Source: Candidatus Zixiibacteriota bacterium
Lineage (GTDB): Bacteria > Zixibacteria > MSB-5A5 > GN15 > PGXB01
Reading direction: 5' to 3'
DNA length: 6,998 nucleotides
Assembly (NCBI GenBank): GCA_024230695.1
Contig: JAAERC010000681.1
Span: 1 to 6,998, forward strand
The translations under genes were made by a program, and so were the position numbers. Position 1 is the stretch's first letter. Each line of letters begins with the position of its first letter. Of the stretch, positions 3,539-6,998 are shown one piece after another. The notes below the pieces were generated by a model, which saw only the letters and a list, made by a program, of their open reading frames with translations, was not told the origin of the DNA and did not search any database.

Positions 3539-3567
3539 AATATAATACATACCACCCAGATAGTCAA
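3539..3567 (-). promoter_or_regulatory. - strand promoter of the structured RNA
   Basis: On the - strand: TTGACT (3567-3562), 17 bp, TATATT (3544-3539), then ATT, with a predicted start near 3532. Confidence 0.88.
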
Positions 3568-3612
3568 GAGTTATTTAAAAAAAAGATAATTCATTTAATT
3601 TAATTTAACCTA

Positions 3613-3641
3613 TTGACATTCTAATCTAATTCAATTATATT
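3613..3641 (+). promoter_or_regulatory. Promoter of leaderless ORF 3648
   Basis: TTGACA (3613-3618), 17 bp, TATATT (3636-3641). The ATG at 3648 is exactly at the predicted start. Confidence 0.88.
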
Positions 3642-3647
3642 ATTGGT

Positions 3648-3722
3648 ATGATGATTGAAACAACAATAACAAAAATAATTCAAATAGTTCTTGACAACTT
3701 ATTCGGCAACTTGTATATTTAA
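3648..3722 (+). CDS. Leaderless micro-ORF upstream of DUF932, 24 codons
   Basis: The ATG stands 7 nt after the -10 box, as in the other leaderless genes, and opens a 24-codon frame ending TAA at 3720-3722. The peptide begins MMIETTITKIIQIV and its last ten codons are the complete promoter of the DUF932 gene (LDN from the -35, YI from the -10). Ribosomes or RNA polymerase travelling through would cross that promoter, so it may act as a leader or interference ORF rather than make a functional protein. The peptide has no known relatives that I can name. Reality as a translated gene is uncertain. Confidence 0.45.
   Translation: MMIETTITKIIQIVLDNLFGNLYI
3691..3719 (+). promoter_or_regulatory. Promoter of the DUF932 gene
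   Basis: TTGACA (3691-3696), 17 bp, TATATT (3714-3719), with a predicted start near 3726. The promoter lies wholly within the micro-ORF 3648-3722. Confidence 0.9.
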
Positions 3723-3738
3723 TTCATAATTCAAACAA

Positions 3739-3752
3739 CCTTTTCAAAGGAG
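3739..3752 (+). promoter_or_regulatory. Leader element with Shine-Dalgarno hairpin, second copy
   Basis: CCTTTTCAAAGGAG is identical to the string at 1369-1382. It supplies AAAGGAG 5 nt before the GTG start of the DUF932 gene and can form a CCUU/AAGG mini-hairpin. Confidence 0.45.
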
Positions 3753-3757
3753 CCATT

Positions 3758-4621
3758 GTGGCTAAAGCAACCAGACACACTTTCAAAGGCCAGACTTCAG
3801 TAGAAGCCGTGCTCGAGAAAGCCGACCTTAACTGGACCGCAGAACCCCAACCCCTTATCACGGGCGCTGGTATCTCTGTGGAATCGCATAAGGCTATTGT
3901 GCGTGACGACTCTAATTCAATTATCGGTATTGTCGGTAAAGGATATGAGCCAATCCAGAACTCCCACGCATTCTCATTCATGGATACTATCTGTGAAAAG
4001 TTCGGTGCCCAGTACGAGTACTGCTACTCAATCGACAACGGTTCCAAAATGATTATGCAGGCAAAGATGACCGAGAAATTTGAAGTCCGGCCTGGTGATG
4101 TGATTCAACAATACATCACGGGTATCAATTCCTTTAATGGAACTACTCCCCTCCGCGCTTACTTTACCCCTATTCGGATGTTTTGCGATAACCAGTGCAG
4201 GGCATCCCTCAGAGCTGCTACTGAAGCAGTATCAATCCGACATACCAAAAACGCTCTCAGCTATGTTGAAGAAGCCTTCAGGGTATTCGGGATGGGCGTG
4301 GAATACTTTGAAGCTTTCCAGGAACAAGCCCAGCACCTGGCCCAGAAGGCTGTCGATGGTAAAATGGTTGACAAATTCCTCAGGGAATGTATGGGCGAAC
4401 CTGACTCAACCCGTCGCCAGAACCAGTTCGATGAAGTCACCGCACTATTCGAACACGGCAAAGGTAACAATGGAAGCTCCGCCTGGGACTTATACAACGG
4501 CATCACTGAATATGTCGACCACCACCGGGGCAAAAACGCTGACAGTCGCCTTGCTTCTGCAATGACTGGCCAGGGAAGCACACTGAAAGCCAAAGCCTTC
4601 TCTGTTGCAATGGCACTCTAA
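3758..4621 (+). CDS. DUF932 family phage/plasmid-like protein, 287 aa
   Basis: The GTG start at 3758 is chosen from the Shine-Dalgarno AAAGGAG at 3746-3752; no in-frame ATG lies nearby. The protein shows the DUF932 hallmarks in order: AIVRDDSNSIIGIVGKGYEP (46-65) followed by IQN, a DG-like turn with K-M-I-M-Q-A-K strand (94-104), the central PLRAYFTPIRMFCDNQCRAS (131-150) with the conserved R-x-x-C-x-N pattern, and SIRHTKN (159-165). A helical C-terminal half follows, ending in a segment rich in Gly and Ala. DUF932 proteins are common on phages and plasmids and resemble the TIGR03299 group; some relatives are annotated LGT-like or recombination-linked, but I regard the function as unknown. 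It is the largest gene in the window, monocistronic, followed by the hairpin at 4637-4656. Its coding strand uses many C-ending codons, unlike the genes after 6000. Confidence 0.93.
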   Translation: MAKATRHTFKGQTSVEAVLEKADLNWTAEPQPLITGAGISVESHKAIVRDDSNSIIGIVGKGYEPIQNSHAFSFMDTICEKFGAQYEYCYSIDNGSKMIMQAKMTEKFEVRPGDVIQQYITGINSFNGTTPLRAYFTPIRMFCDNQCRASLRAATEAVSIRHTKNALSYVEEAFRVFGMGVEYFEAFQEQAQHLAQKAVDGKMVDKFLRECMGEPDSTRRQNQFDEVTALFEHGKGNNGSSAWDLYNGITEYVDHHRGKNADSRLASAMTGQGSTLKAKAFSVAMAL

Positions 4622-4636
4622 ACCACCCAGAGTCAG

Positions 4637-4656
4637 GGGGATAGTAAAATATCCCC
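4637..4656 (+). terminator. Hairpin after DUF932, abutting the next -35 box
   Basis: GGGGATA (4637-4643) pairs with TATCCCC (4650-4656) around GTAAAA. It is followed at once by TTGACA, so only two T trail the stem. This is another close terminator-promoter junction, here adjacent rather than overlapping. Confidence 0.65.
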
Positions 4657-4685
4657 TTGACAACCCTCTAACCCGAAAGTATATT
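4657..4685 (+). promoter_or_regulatory. Promoter of the Cys-rich/membrane microprotein operon
   Basis: TTGACA (4657-4662), 17 bp, TATATT (4680-4685), here followed by ATGAAT. The predicted start coincides with the ATG at 4692. Confidence 0.88.
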
Positions 4686-4691
4686 ATGAAT

Positions 4692-4805
4692 ATGGAATGT
4701 ATAATGTGTGGCAGATCGTCAGATGAAGTCCACCTAGATGGTGATAATATCTGTACTGAATGCAACAATGAAATGAACGAAGCCAAACCTGAGGAGATGG
4801 ACTAA
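4692..4805 (+). CDS. Leaderless zinc-ribbon microprotein, 37 aa
   Basis: The ATG at 4692 is exactly 7 nt after the -10. An in-frame ATG at 4686 is too close to the -10 to be on the transcript. The protein has two CxxC knuckles, C3-I-M-C6 and C21-T-E-C24, separated by 14 residues with a DEVHLDGDNI strand-turn, followed by an acidic tail. This is the layout of a minimal treble-clef or zinc-ribbon finger. It probably binds one zinc ion and may contact protein or nucleic acid. The stop overlaps the next ATG (TAATG), so the two Cys-rich proteins are translationally coupled. A similar CxxC microprotein lies at 6387. Confidence 0.82.
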   Translation: MECIMCGRSSDEVHLDGDNICTECNNEMNEAKPEEMD

Positions 4806-4987
4806 TGTGTTCAAAATGTGATGAATACTTCCAGCTTTCCCAGTGTGGTAAGACAATCGGCTCATGTGAGTGTGACTGCCCTAAATGCCAAGGACTATGC
4901 ACCGATGACCTAGAGTCGACTGGTGATACCCCAGAATGCCCTGAACACGGCACTATGACTTGGGATGAAGATAACAAATCATTATGA
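4805..4987 (+). CDS. Cys-rich zinc-binding-type protein, 60 aa
   Basis: The ATG overlaps the preceding stop by one base, and GAGGAG at 4792-4797 gives a ribosome binding site. Nine Cys are present: C2-x2-C5, C14, C21-x-C23-x-C25-x2-C28, C32 and C45, plus H48 in CPEH. The CECDCPKC core (21-28) with the first and last pairs suggests one or two metal-binding knuckles. The C-terminal part is acidic. No family can be named. It is the middle gene of a three-gene operon. Its TGA stop overlaps the start of the membrane protein gene by ATGA, and the tight packing argues that the three products act together. Confidence 0.82.
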   Translation: MCSKCDEYFQLSQCGKTIGSCECDCPKCQGLCTDDLESTGDTPECPEHGTMTWDEDNKSL

Positions 4988-5112
4988 ACTATTTAAATCA
5001 ATTAATAAAAGATATGAGACTTCCACTGCCAAATGGAAGTTATATCGATCTATTCTATCCAGCAATAATTGCTATGGGAATTGTAATAGTTTTCCAAATC
5101 ATTTTAAAATAA
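4984..5112 (+). CDS. Single-pass membrane microprotein, 42 aa
   Basis: The ATG at 4984 overlaps the stop of the Cys-rich gene in the classical ATGA arrangement. Residues 1-20 are polar and probably amphipathic (NYLNQLIKDMRLPLPNGS). Residues 24-41 (FYPAIIAMGIVIVFQIIL) form one uninterrupted hydrophobic membrane span, ending in a terminal Lys. There is no signal-peptide cleavage pattern. The small size and translational coupling suggest an inner-membrane microprotein working with the two Cys-rich proteins, perhaps in host takeover or exclusion, but that is inference. It ends 3 bp before the next -35 box. Confidence 0.78.
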   Translation: MNYLNQLIKDMRLPLPNGSYIDLFYPAIIAMGIVIVFQIILK

Positions 5113-5115
5113 TCC

Positions 5116-5144
5116 TTGACAACCTAAAGCCCATCATCTATATT
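5116..5144 (+). promoter_or_regulatory. Promoter of small RNA 5
   Basis: TTGACA (5116-5121), 17 bp, TATATT (5139-5144), with a predicted start at A5151. The spacer shares CCATCATC with the promoters at 1779 and 3059. Confidence 0.9.
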
Positions 5145-5213
5145 ATTAATAGTGGCAAGGCCGAACTAAACCACTCTAATCCCTCGGAGAAAACAGGAAG
5201 AACCACTTACCAA

Positions 5214-5227
5214 TTTAAACGGTTAAA
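5214..5227. repeat. TTTAA-N-CG-N-TTAAA palindrome, copy 6
   Basis: TTTAAACGGTTAAA, 63 nt after the predicted start of small RNA 5. Confidence 0.8.
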
Positions 5228-5244
5228 CCAGTCCACATAAAGAA

Positions 5245-5274
5245 GGGAGATCGGCTAAGGCGGACCAATCTCCC
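5245..5274 (-). terminator. Terminator hairpin of the - strand transcript
   Basis: GGGAGAT (5245-5251) pairs with ATCTCCC (5268-5274). On the - strand it is followed by TTCTTTAT, on the + strand by TGTGAG, so it suits the - strand. Flanks and loop resemble the hairpin at 3403-3436. Confidence 0.65.
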
Positions 5275-5370
5275 TGTGAGGCTGACAGATGTGATCTACC
5301 GACTTACACTCAACCCATAAGGGGAGCCACGTCTGATGTATCTGAGCATAGCCTCGAACTGATATGACTT

Positions 5371-5403
5371 CTAATAACGCATAATGTATTCCTTTCGTTT
5401 CAT
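5371..5403 (-). pseudogene. Very short - strand ORF (10 codons), possible relic or leader peptide
   Basis: On the - strand an ATG lies exactly 7 nt after the -10 box (leaderless position) and reads MKRKEYIMRY then TAG. The same stretch contains AAAGGA 7 nt before the in-frame internal ATG (5382-5380), and ACGAAAGGA followed by TACATTATG copies the start region of the - strand gene at 420. So a gene start signal is present but the frame closes after 3-10 codons. Open codons continue beyond the TAG without a clear family. It may be a truncated gene or a leader peptide. Confidence 0.35.
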
Positions 5404-5409
5404 AATAAT

Positions 5410-5438
5410 AATATAGATGATGCCAAAAGACCAGTCAA
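5410..5438 (-). promoter_or_regulatory. - strand promoter
   Basis: On the - strand: TTGACT (5438-5433), 17 bp ending GGCATCATC, TATATT (5415-5410), then ATT, with a predicted start at 5403. Confidence 0.88.
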
Positions 5439-5524
5439 GCTGAATCTCAAAATAATTATATTAACAAATAAGACTGACATAACATAAGTCAACTGTGAGC
5501 CTGACAAAATAGACTAAGCTCCCT

Positions 5525-5548
5525 TGCGCGCGCGTATACACATATGTA
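5525..5548. other. 24-nt alternating pyrimidine/purine tract
   Basis: Every base from 5525 to 5548 alternates pyrimidine and purine, starting TGCGCGCGCG and continuing through TATACACATATGTA. Such tracts can adopt Z-DNA and melt or cruciform easily. Confidence 0.75.
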
Positions 5549-5563
5549 AACTAATATTTACAT
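5544..5563. repeat. Inverted repeat ATGTAAA/TTTACAT
   Basis: Perfect 7-bp arms (5544-5550 and 5557-5563) around CTAATA. Too AT-rich for a good terminator; possible protein-binding dyad. Confidence 0.6.
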
Positions 5564-5569
5564 ACAAGA

Positions 5570-5605
5570 AGTTATACTCAATGTCAACTAAGACTGAGTA
5601 TAACT
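5570..5605. repeat. 11-bp perfect inverted repeat
   Basis: AGTTATACTCA (5570-5580) and TGAGTATAACT (5595-5605) are perfect complements around a 14-nt loop. No T tract follows on either strand, so a binding site or cruciform is likelier than a terminator. Confidence 0.7.
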
Positions 5606-5671
5606 CATGTCGCACCAGTCAACTCATAATTATTACAAGTCGACTGTGAGATCTGTCAATTTACATCCGCA

Positions 5672-5740
5672 ATAAGGCTTATAAGGCTGAGTGGACTGAT
5701 TCTGGATAAAATAATCGCTTCTGTAAACAAAAATAAGGCT
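5672..5740. repeat. ATAAGGCT repeated three times
   Basis: ATAAGGCT occurs at 5672-5679, 5681-5688 and 5733-5740; the first two are tandem with one intervening base. Confidence 0.5.
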
Positions 5741-5742
5741 GG

Positions 5743-5946
5743 ATTTTCCAAATCGCATATATGGTACCTTATGTCTGTCTTTATAATTAATATCCATTTT
5801 GTGTATCTTCGGCTGACTCAGTCAACCTTACGCGGCTGTGAGCCTTCCAAATTATAATCGCAAATATTTTCCAAGGACTTCTAATAAGCAGTAAAAATTT
5901 AGTAATATTTTCCAAAGAGTCAGGTTTAATAGTAAAAATTTTCCAT
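5743..5946. repeat. Four ATTTTCC iterated motifs
   Basis: ATTTTCCAA at 5743-5751, 5866-5874 and 5907-5915, and ATTTTCCAT at 5938-5946, all in the same orientation. The last two are both preceded by AGTA with an A/T run. Iteron-like, though the A/T-rich setting raises the chance level. Confidence 0.5.
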
Positions 5947-6008
5947 TTGAGATTTTTTAATTCAAATAATTTTTTATGAATCTCTGGCGAGAAAAAGAAA
6001 AAAAGGAC

Positions 6009-6037
6009 TTGACAAACTGGATGGTTTGATATATATT
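6009..6037 (+). promoter_or_regulatory. Promoter of structured RNA 6
   Basis: TTGACA (6009-6014), 17 bp, TATATT (6032-6037), with a predicted start near A6044. The -35 flank and spacer resemble the promoter at 6329. Confidence 0.9.
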
Positions 6038-6043
6038 ATTATT

Positions 6044-6283
6044 AACGGGTATCTGTGATTATTCTTGTAACCCTAAGGAATAGTCCTTTTATCAATAAGT
6101 CAAATTGGTGCTTGCTGGGTGACTTACAGTATTTAATCAAGGGCATTAGTTATAAGCCCGGTCTGGTGTTTGTCAGGTGGCTTCTGGCGTTAAAAGAAGG
6201 GCATTGGACCCTGTGTATAAGGGGTGACCTTTATACGAGAACCAGCCTCCTTATAGTTTATCTGTAAGGCTGGCTGATTTTTA
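6044..6283 (+). ncRNA. Structured RNA 6, ~240 nt, unknown family
   Basis: Promoter and intrinsic terminator define the unit. Helices seen: GAUUAUUC (6057-6064)/GAAUAGUC (6078-6085), 8 bp, with loop ACCC (6070-6073) complementary to GGGU (6047-6050), a possible 5' pseudoknot; UAAGUCA (6096-6102)/UGACUUA (6120-6126), 7 bp; CUUCU/AGAAG; GUAUAAGG (6215-6222)/CCUUUAUAC (6228-6236) with one bulge; then the terminator. A 70-codon frame from a GTG at 6055 exists, but it has no Shine-Dalgarno site, overlaps the helices, and its composition is not protein-like. I recognise no known RNA class. Confidence 0.65.
6242..6282 (+). terminator. Intrinsic terminator of RNA 6
   Basis: CCAGCC (6242-6247) pairs with GGCTGG (6268-6273), with a possible inner CCTTA/TAAGG alternative, followed by five T at 6278-6282. 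Confidence 0.75.
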
Positions 6284-6295
6284 TTGGTCTGGTTA

Positions 6296-6309
6296 TTTAA
6301 ACGGTTAAA
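6296..6309. repeat. TTTAA-N-CG-N-TTAAA palindrome, copy 7
   Basis: TTTAAACGGTTAAA, after the terminator of RNA 6 and 19 bp before the next -35. Like copy 3, it lies outside any small-RNA body. Confidence 0.8.
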
Positions 6310-6328
6310 CAGATATTTGAAAAAAGAC

Positions 6329-6357
6329 TTGACAAGCTGGATGTTTGAATGTATTTT
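6329..6357 (+). promoter_or_regulatory. Promoter of the zinc microprotein gene 6387
   Basis: TTGACA (6329-6334), 17 bp, TATTTT (6352-6357), then ATT, with a predicted start near 6364. Confidence 0.87.
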
Positions 6358-6386
6358 ATTTATACATTAATTGAAAGGAATTAAGA

Positions 6387-6524
6387 ATGGCTGATAAGCA
6401 TAGTTGTTGGATTTGTGGCAGACCTTTGAAGGAGTATAATCTTTTAGGTATGTGTACTCAGTGTGAAAAGAATTCCAATGATGAAGGTGCTTTGGAAGCG
6501 GACCCTGGTGGTATACATGGTTAA
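6387..6524 (+). CDS. Zinc-ribbon microprotein, 45 aa
   Basis: The ATG at 6387 has GAAAGGA (6373-6379) 7 nt upstream. Two CxxC knuckles, C7-W-I-C10 followed by GRPL and C23-T-Q-C26, spaced by 12 residues, give a classic short zinc ribbon. An acidic tail (NDEGALEADPGG) follows. The CxxCGR knuckle is also found in the leaderless 37-aa protein at 4692, so the two may be distant paralogues or simply the same fold. Its TAA (6522-6524) overlaps the TAAGGAG that could serve the next gene, suggesting an operon. The role is unknown; adaptor or transcription-factor contact is typical for such ribbons. Confidence 0.85.
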   Translation: MADKHSCWICGRPLKEYNLLGMCTQCEKNSNDEGALEADPGGIHG

Positions 6525-6567
6525 GGAGTCTATTTTGAATGAGATTAAGGCTTATAAGGGAGTCAAA

Positions 6568-6846
6568 ATGGTAAAGCCGAATTTTCAGCATGATTGTGTC
6601 GAGTGTGAATTTTTAGGGGTTTTATTTGGATTTGATTTTTATATATGTGGTCGGGAGGGTACTTATCCTTCTTATATAATCAGGTATGGTAATGAAGGTC
6701 GGGAATACCTTATTCCACATGTAATGGATGAAGAGTGGGATAAAATCAGGGGGAAGAATAAGAAGGCTGAGGAAGATCATTTGATAGTAAATTTAATGAT
6801 TAGTGCCAGTACCACATTTTTTCAGAATTATTTTAAAAAAGCTTGA
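6568..6846 (+). CDS. Conserved phage-type small protein with HDC-x2-C motif, 92 aa
   Basis: The start at ATG 6568 is chosen because AAGGGAG (6556-6562) lies 5 nt upstream and the recognisable domain begins right after it. A TTG at 6535 with GGAG at 6525-6528 is an alternative that adds 11 residues. The N-terminal part reads NFQHDCVECEFLG (5-17), then GFDFYICGR (21-29), then SYIIRYGNEGREYL (35-48), which matches a widespread hypothetical phage protein pattern (HDC-x2-C-x-FLG, then a DLY-x-C strand, then a RYG-x-EG-x-x-Y strand). C10, C13 and C27 could bind metal. The C-terminal half is helical and charged. No function is known. The TGA stop lies in the -35 box of the next promoter. Confidence 0.85.
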   Translation: MVKPNFQHDCVECEFLGVLFGFDFYICGREGTYPSYIIRYGNEGREYLIPHVMDEEWDKIRGKNKKAEEDHLIVNLMISASTTFFQNYFKKA

Positions 6847-6871
6847 CAATGTTTGTGGCACAATCTATATT
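6843..6871 (+). promoter_or_regulatory. Promoter of gene 6912
   Basis: TTGACA (6843-6848), 17 bp, TATATT (6866-6871), with a predicted start near 6878. The -35 box contains the stop codon of the gene before it. Confidence 0.9.
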
Positions 6872-6911
6872 ATTCTTATAAGCAACAAACATTCAATCGA
6901 AAGGGTTTCAA

Positions 6912-6998
6912 ATGCTTACAGAATTTAATCGTCAGAATCTTTCACAAGTCAGTGCTGATATCAAGTCAGCATTGCAGACAGTTGCTGAGAAGCATGGC
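6912..6998 (+). CDS. 5' part of a small conserved phage-type protein (partial)
   Basis: The ATG at 6912 is preceded by GAAAGGG (6899-6905), 6 nt upstream, in a 34-nt leader. The 29 codons present read MLTEFNRQNLSQVSADIKSA followed by LQTVAEKHG and run off the window. The FNRQNL start, a long helix, then a V-A-x-K-H-G end is a pattern I associate with a common small phage hypothetical protein. No activity is known to me. The missing C-terminus prevents a firmer call. Confidence 0.8.
   Translation, partial: MLTEFNRQNLSQVSADIKSALQTVAEKHG

Larger units (their letters stand above)
5151..5274 (+). ncRNA. Small structured RNA 5 (divergent member)
   Basis: AGUGG at the predicted +1 (5151-5155) can pair with CCACU at 5171-5175 or with the second CCACU at 5203-5207. 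The loop of the first option contains CCGA (5161-5164), complementary to UCGG (5184-5187), so an H-type pseudoknot is possible. The spacing to the palindrome is 63 nt rather than 49-51 and the sequence is not clearly alignable to RNAs 1-4. No start codon or Shine-Dalgarno. The 3' end is probably near the hairpin 5245-5274, against the convergent - strand transcript. Confidence 0.5.
5245..5403 (-). ncRNA. - strand transcript, ~160 nt, mostly structured
   Basis: Starts at the - strand promoter 5410-5438 and ends at the hairpin 5245-5274. On the - strand GAGGCU (5355-5350) and AGCCUC (5283-5278) are complementary and enclose about 66 nt, within which CAGAU and AUCUG can pair. The 5' part carries a short ORF and a good Shine-Dalgarno site (see 5371-5403), so this could be a leader plus decayed gene rather than a dedicated RNA. 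The layout copies the convergent pair at 3322-3532. Confidence 0.5.
5486..5659. repeat. Pair of ~22-nt imperfect direct repeats
   Basis: AAGTCAACTGTGAG (5486-5499) followed by CCTGACAA, and AAGTCGACTGTGAG (5637-5650) followed by ATCTGTCAA. A partial third, GTCAACC with GGCTGTGAGCC, is at 5821-5844. The inner halves contain TGTGAG. Confidence 0.55.
5440..6000. other. Gene-free AT-rich region, candidate origin or control region
   Basis: About 560 bp with no credible ORF on either strand and no promoter of the local type until 6009. It holds a long alternating purine/pyrimidine tract, two perfect inverted repeats, a pair of ~22-nt direct repeats, three ATAAGGCT and four ATTTTCC motifs, and A/T runs toward its right end. 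The strand composition changes just beyond it. These are features of replication origins or partition and packaging sites, but no initiator gene is nearby. The functional call is inference. Confidence 0.45.

Noticed and set aside
3341..3567. Two - strand frames of 62 and 64 codons
   Set aside because: They cover a promoter and a strongly structured transcript, have no ribosome binding site, and encode nothing protein-like.
4605..4691. N-terminal extension of the zinc-ribbon protein from 4605
   Set aside because: It would start inside the DUF932 gene and run through the terminator hairpin and promoter at 4637-4685; the leaderless ATG at 4692 fits the array.
4965..5240. 91-codon open frame on the + strand
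   Set aside because: Overlaps the membrane microprotein gene in another frame, crosses the promoter at 5116 and a small RNA; its start lies inside the Cys-rich gene with no start signal.
5245..5403. tRNA or tRNA-like element on the - strand
   Set aside because: Although GAGGCU/AGCCUC closes about 78 nt, there is no acceptor-stem, anticodon or T-arm pattern in the right places.
6055..6267. 70-codon open frame from GTG on the + strand
   Set aside because: No Shine-Dalgarno site, odd composition, and it runs through several good RNA helices between a promoter and a terminator; better explained as a structured RNA.
164..6309. CRISPR array
   Set aside because: The repeats are only 14 bp, palindromic and separated by genes; there are no regular spacers or cas genes.

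Overview
The window looks like the early or accessory region of a tailed bacteriophage, or of a related phage-like or plasmid-like element. It is densely packed and AT-rich. The genes are mostly tiny (24-102 aa) and unrecognised. The only recognisable families are a DUF932 protein, a DUF2958 protein, several Cys-pair zinc-ribbon microproteins, a helix-turn-helix protein with a histone-H1-like Lys/Ala/Pro tail, and a few small phage-type conserved proteins. No structural, replication or lysis gene is present, so neither host nor phage genus can be named. Shine-Dalgarno sites and sigma70-type promoters fit a bacterial host RNA polymerase.

The dominant feature is the regulatory layout. I find 22 near-identical promoters, 19 on + and 3 on -, in 7 kb. 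Each is TTGAC(A/T), then exactly 17 bp, then TATATT or TATTTT, usually followed by ATT. Almost every gene or RNA has its own promoter, so the region reads as an array of one-gene cassettes. The outputs fall into three classes: (i) genes with an ordinary leader and Shine-Dalgarno site; (ii) leaderless genes whose ATG lies exactly 7 nt after the -10 box (565, 1138, 2181, 3648, 4692 and possibly 5403 on -); (iii) non-coding RNAs.

Layout. 1-61: end of a gene. 73-177: terminator-promoter hairpin and small RNA, convergent with a - strand 65-aa gene (223-420). 530-956: leaderless two-gene operon. 970-1077: second terminator-promoter hairpin and small RNA. 1138-2013: leaderless 57-aa gene, HTH/H1-like gene, basic 59-aa gene. 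2022-2342: small RNA and leaderless 53-aa gene. 2379-2687: DUF2958 gene. 2719-3045: a long structured RNA with its own promoter and strong terminator. 3128-3274: 48-aa gene. 3282-3567: third terminator-promoter hairpin and small RNA, convergent with a - strand structured RNA. 3648-4621: leaderless 24-codon ORF and the DUF932 gene. 4692-5112: overlapping three-gene operon (two Cys-rich proteins and a membrane microprotein). 5116-5438: another small RNA convergent with a - strand transcript. 5440-6000: gene-free, with inverted repeats, iterated motifs and a 24-nt alternating purine/pyrimidine tract, possibly an origin or control region. 6009-6283: a ~240-nt structured RNA. 6329-6998: Cys-pair microprotein, 92-aa phage protein and the start of another gene. 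From about 6000 onward the + strand becomes strongly G-over-C.

The most unusual observations are: three hairpins that act as intrinsic terminator and -35 element at once; a family of short RNAs with a covarying hairpin and possible pseudoknot at a fixed distance from the start site; a palindrome TTTAA-N-CG-N-TTAAA present seven times; and the two larger unexplained structured RNAs.
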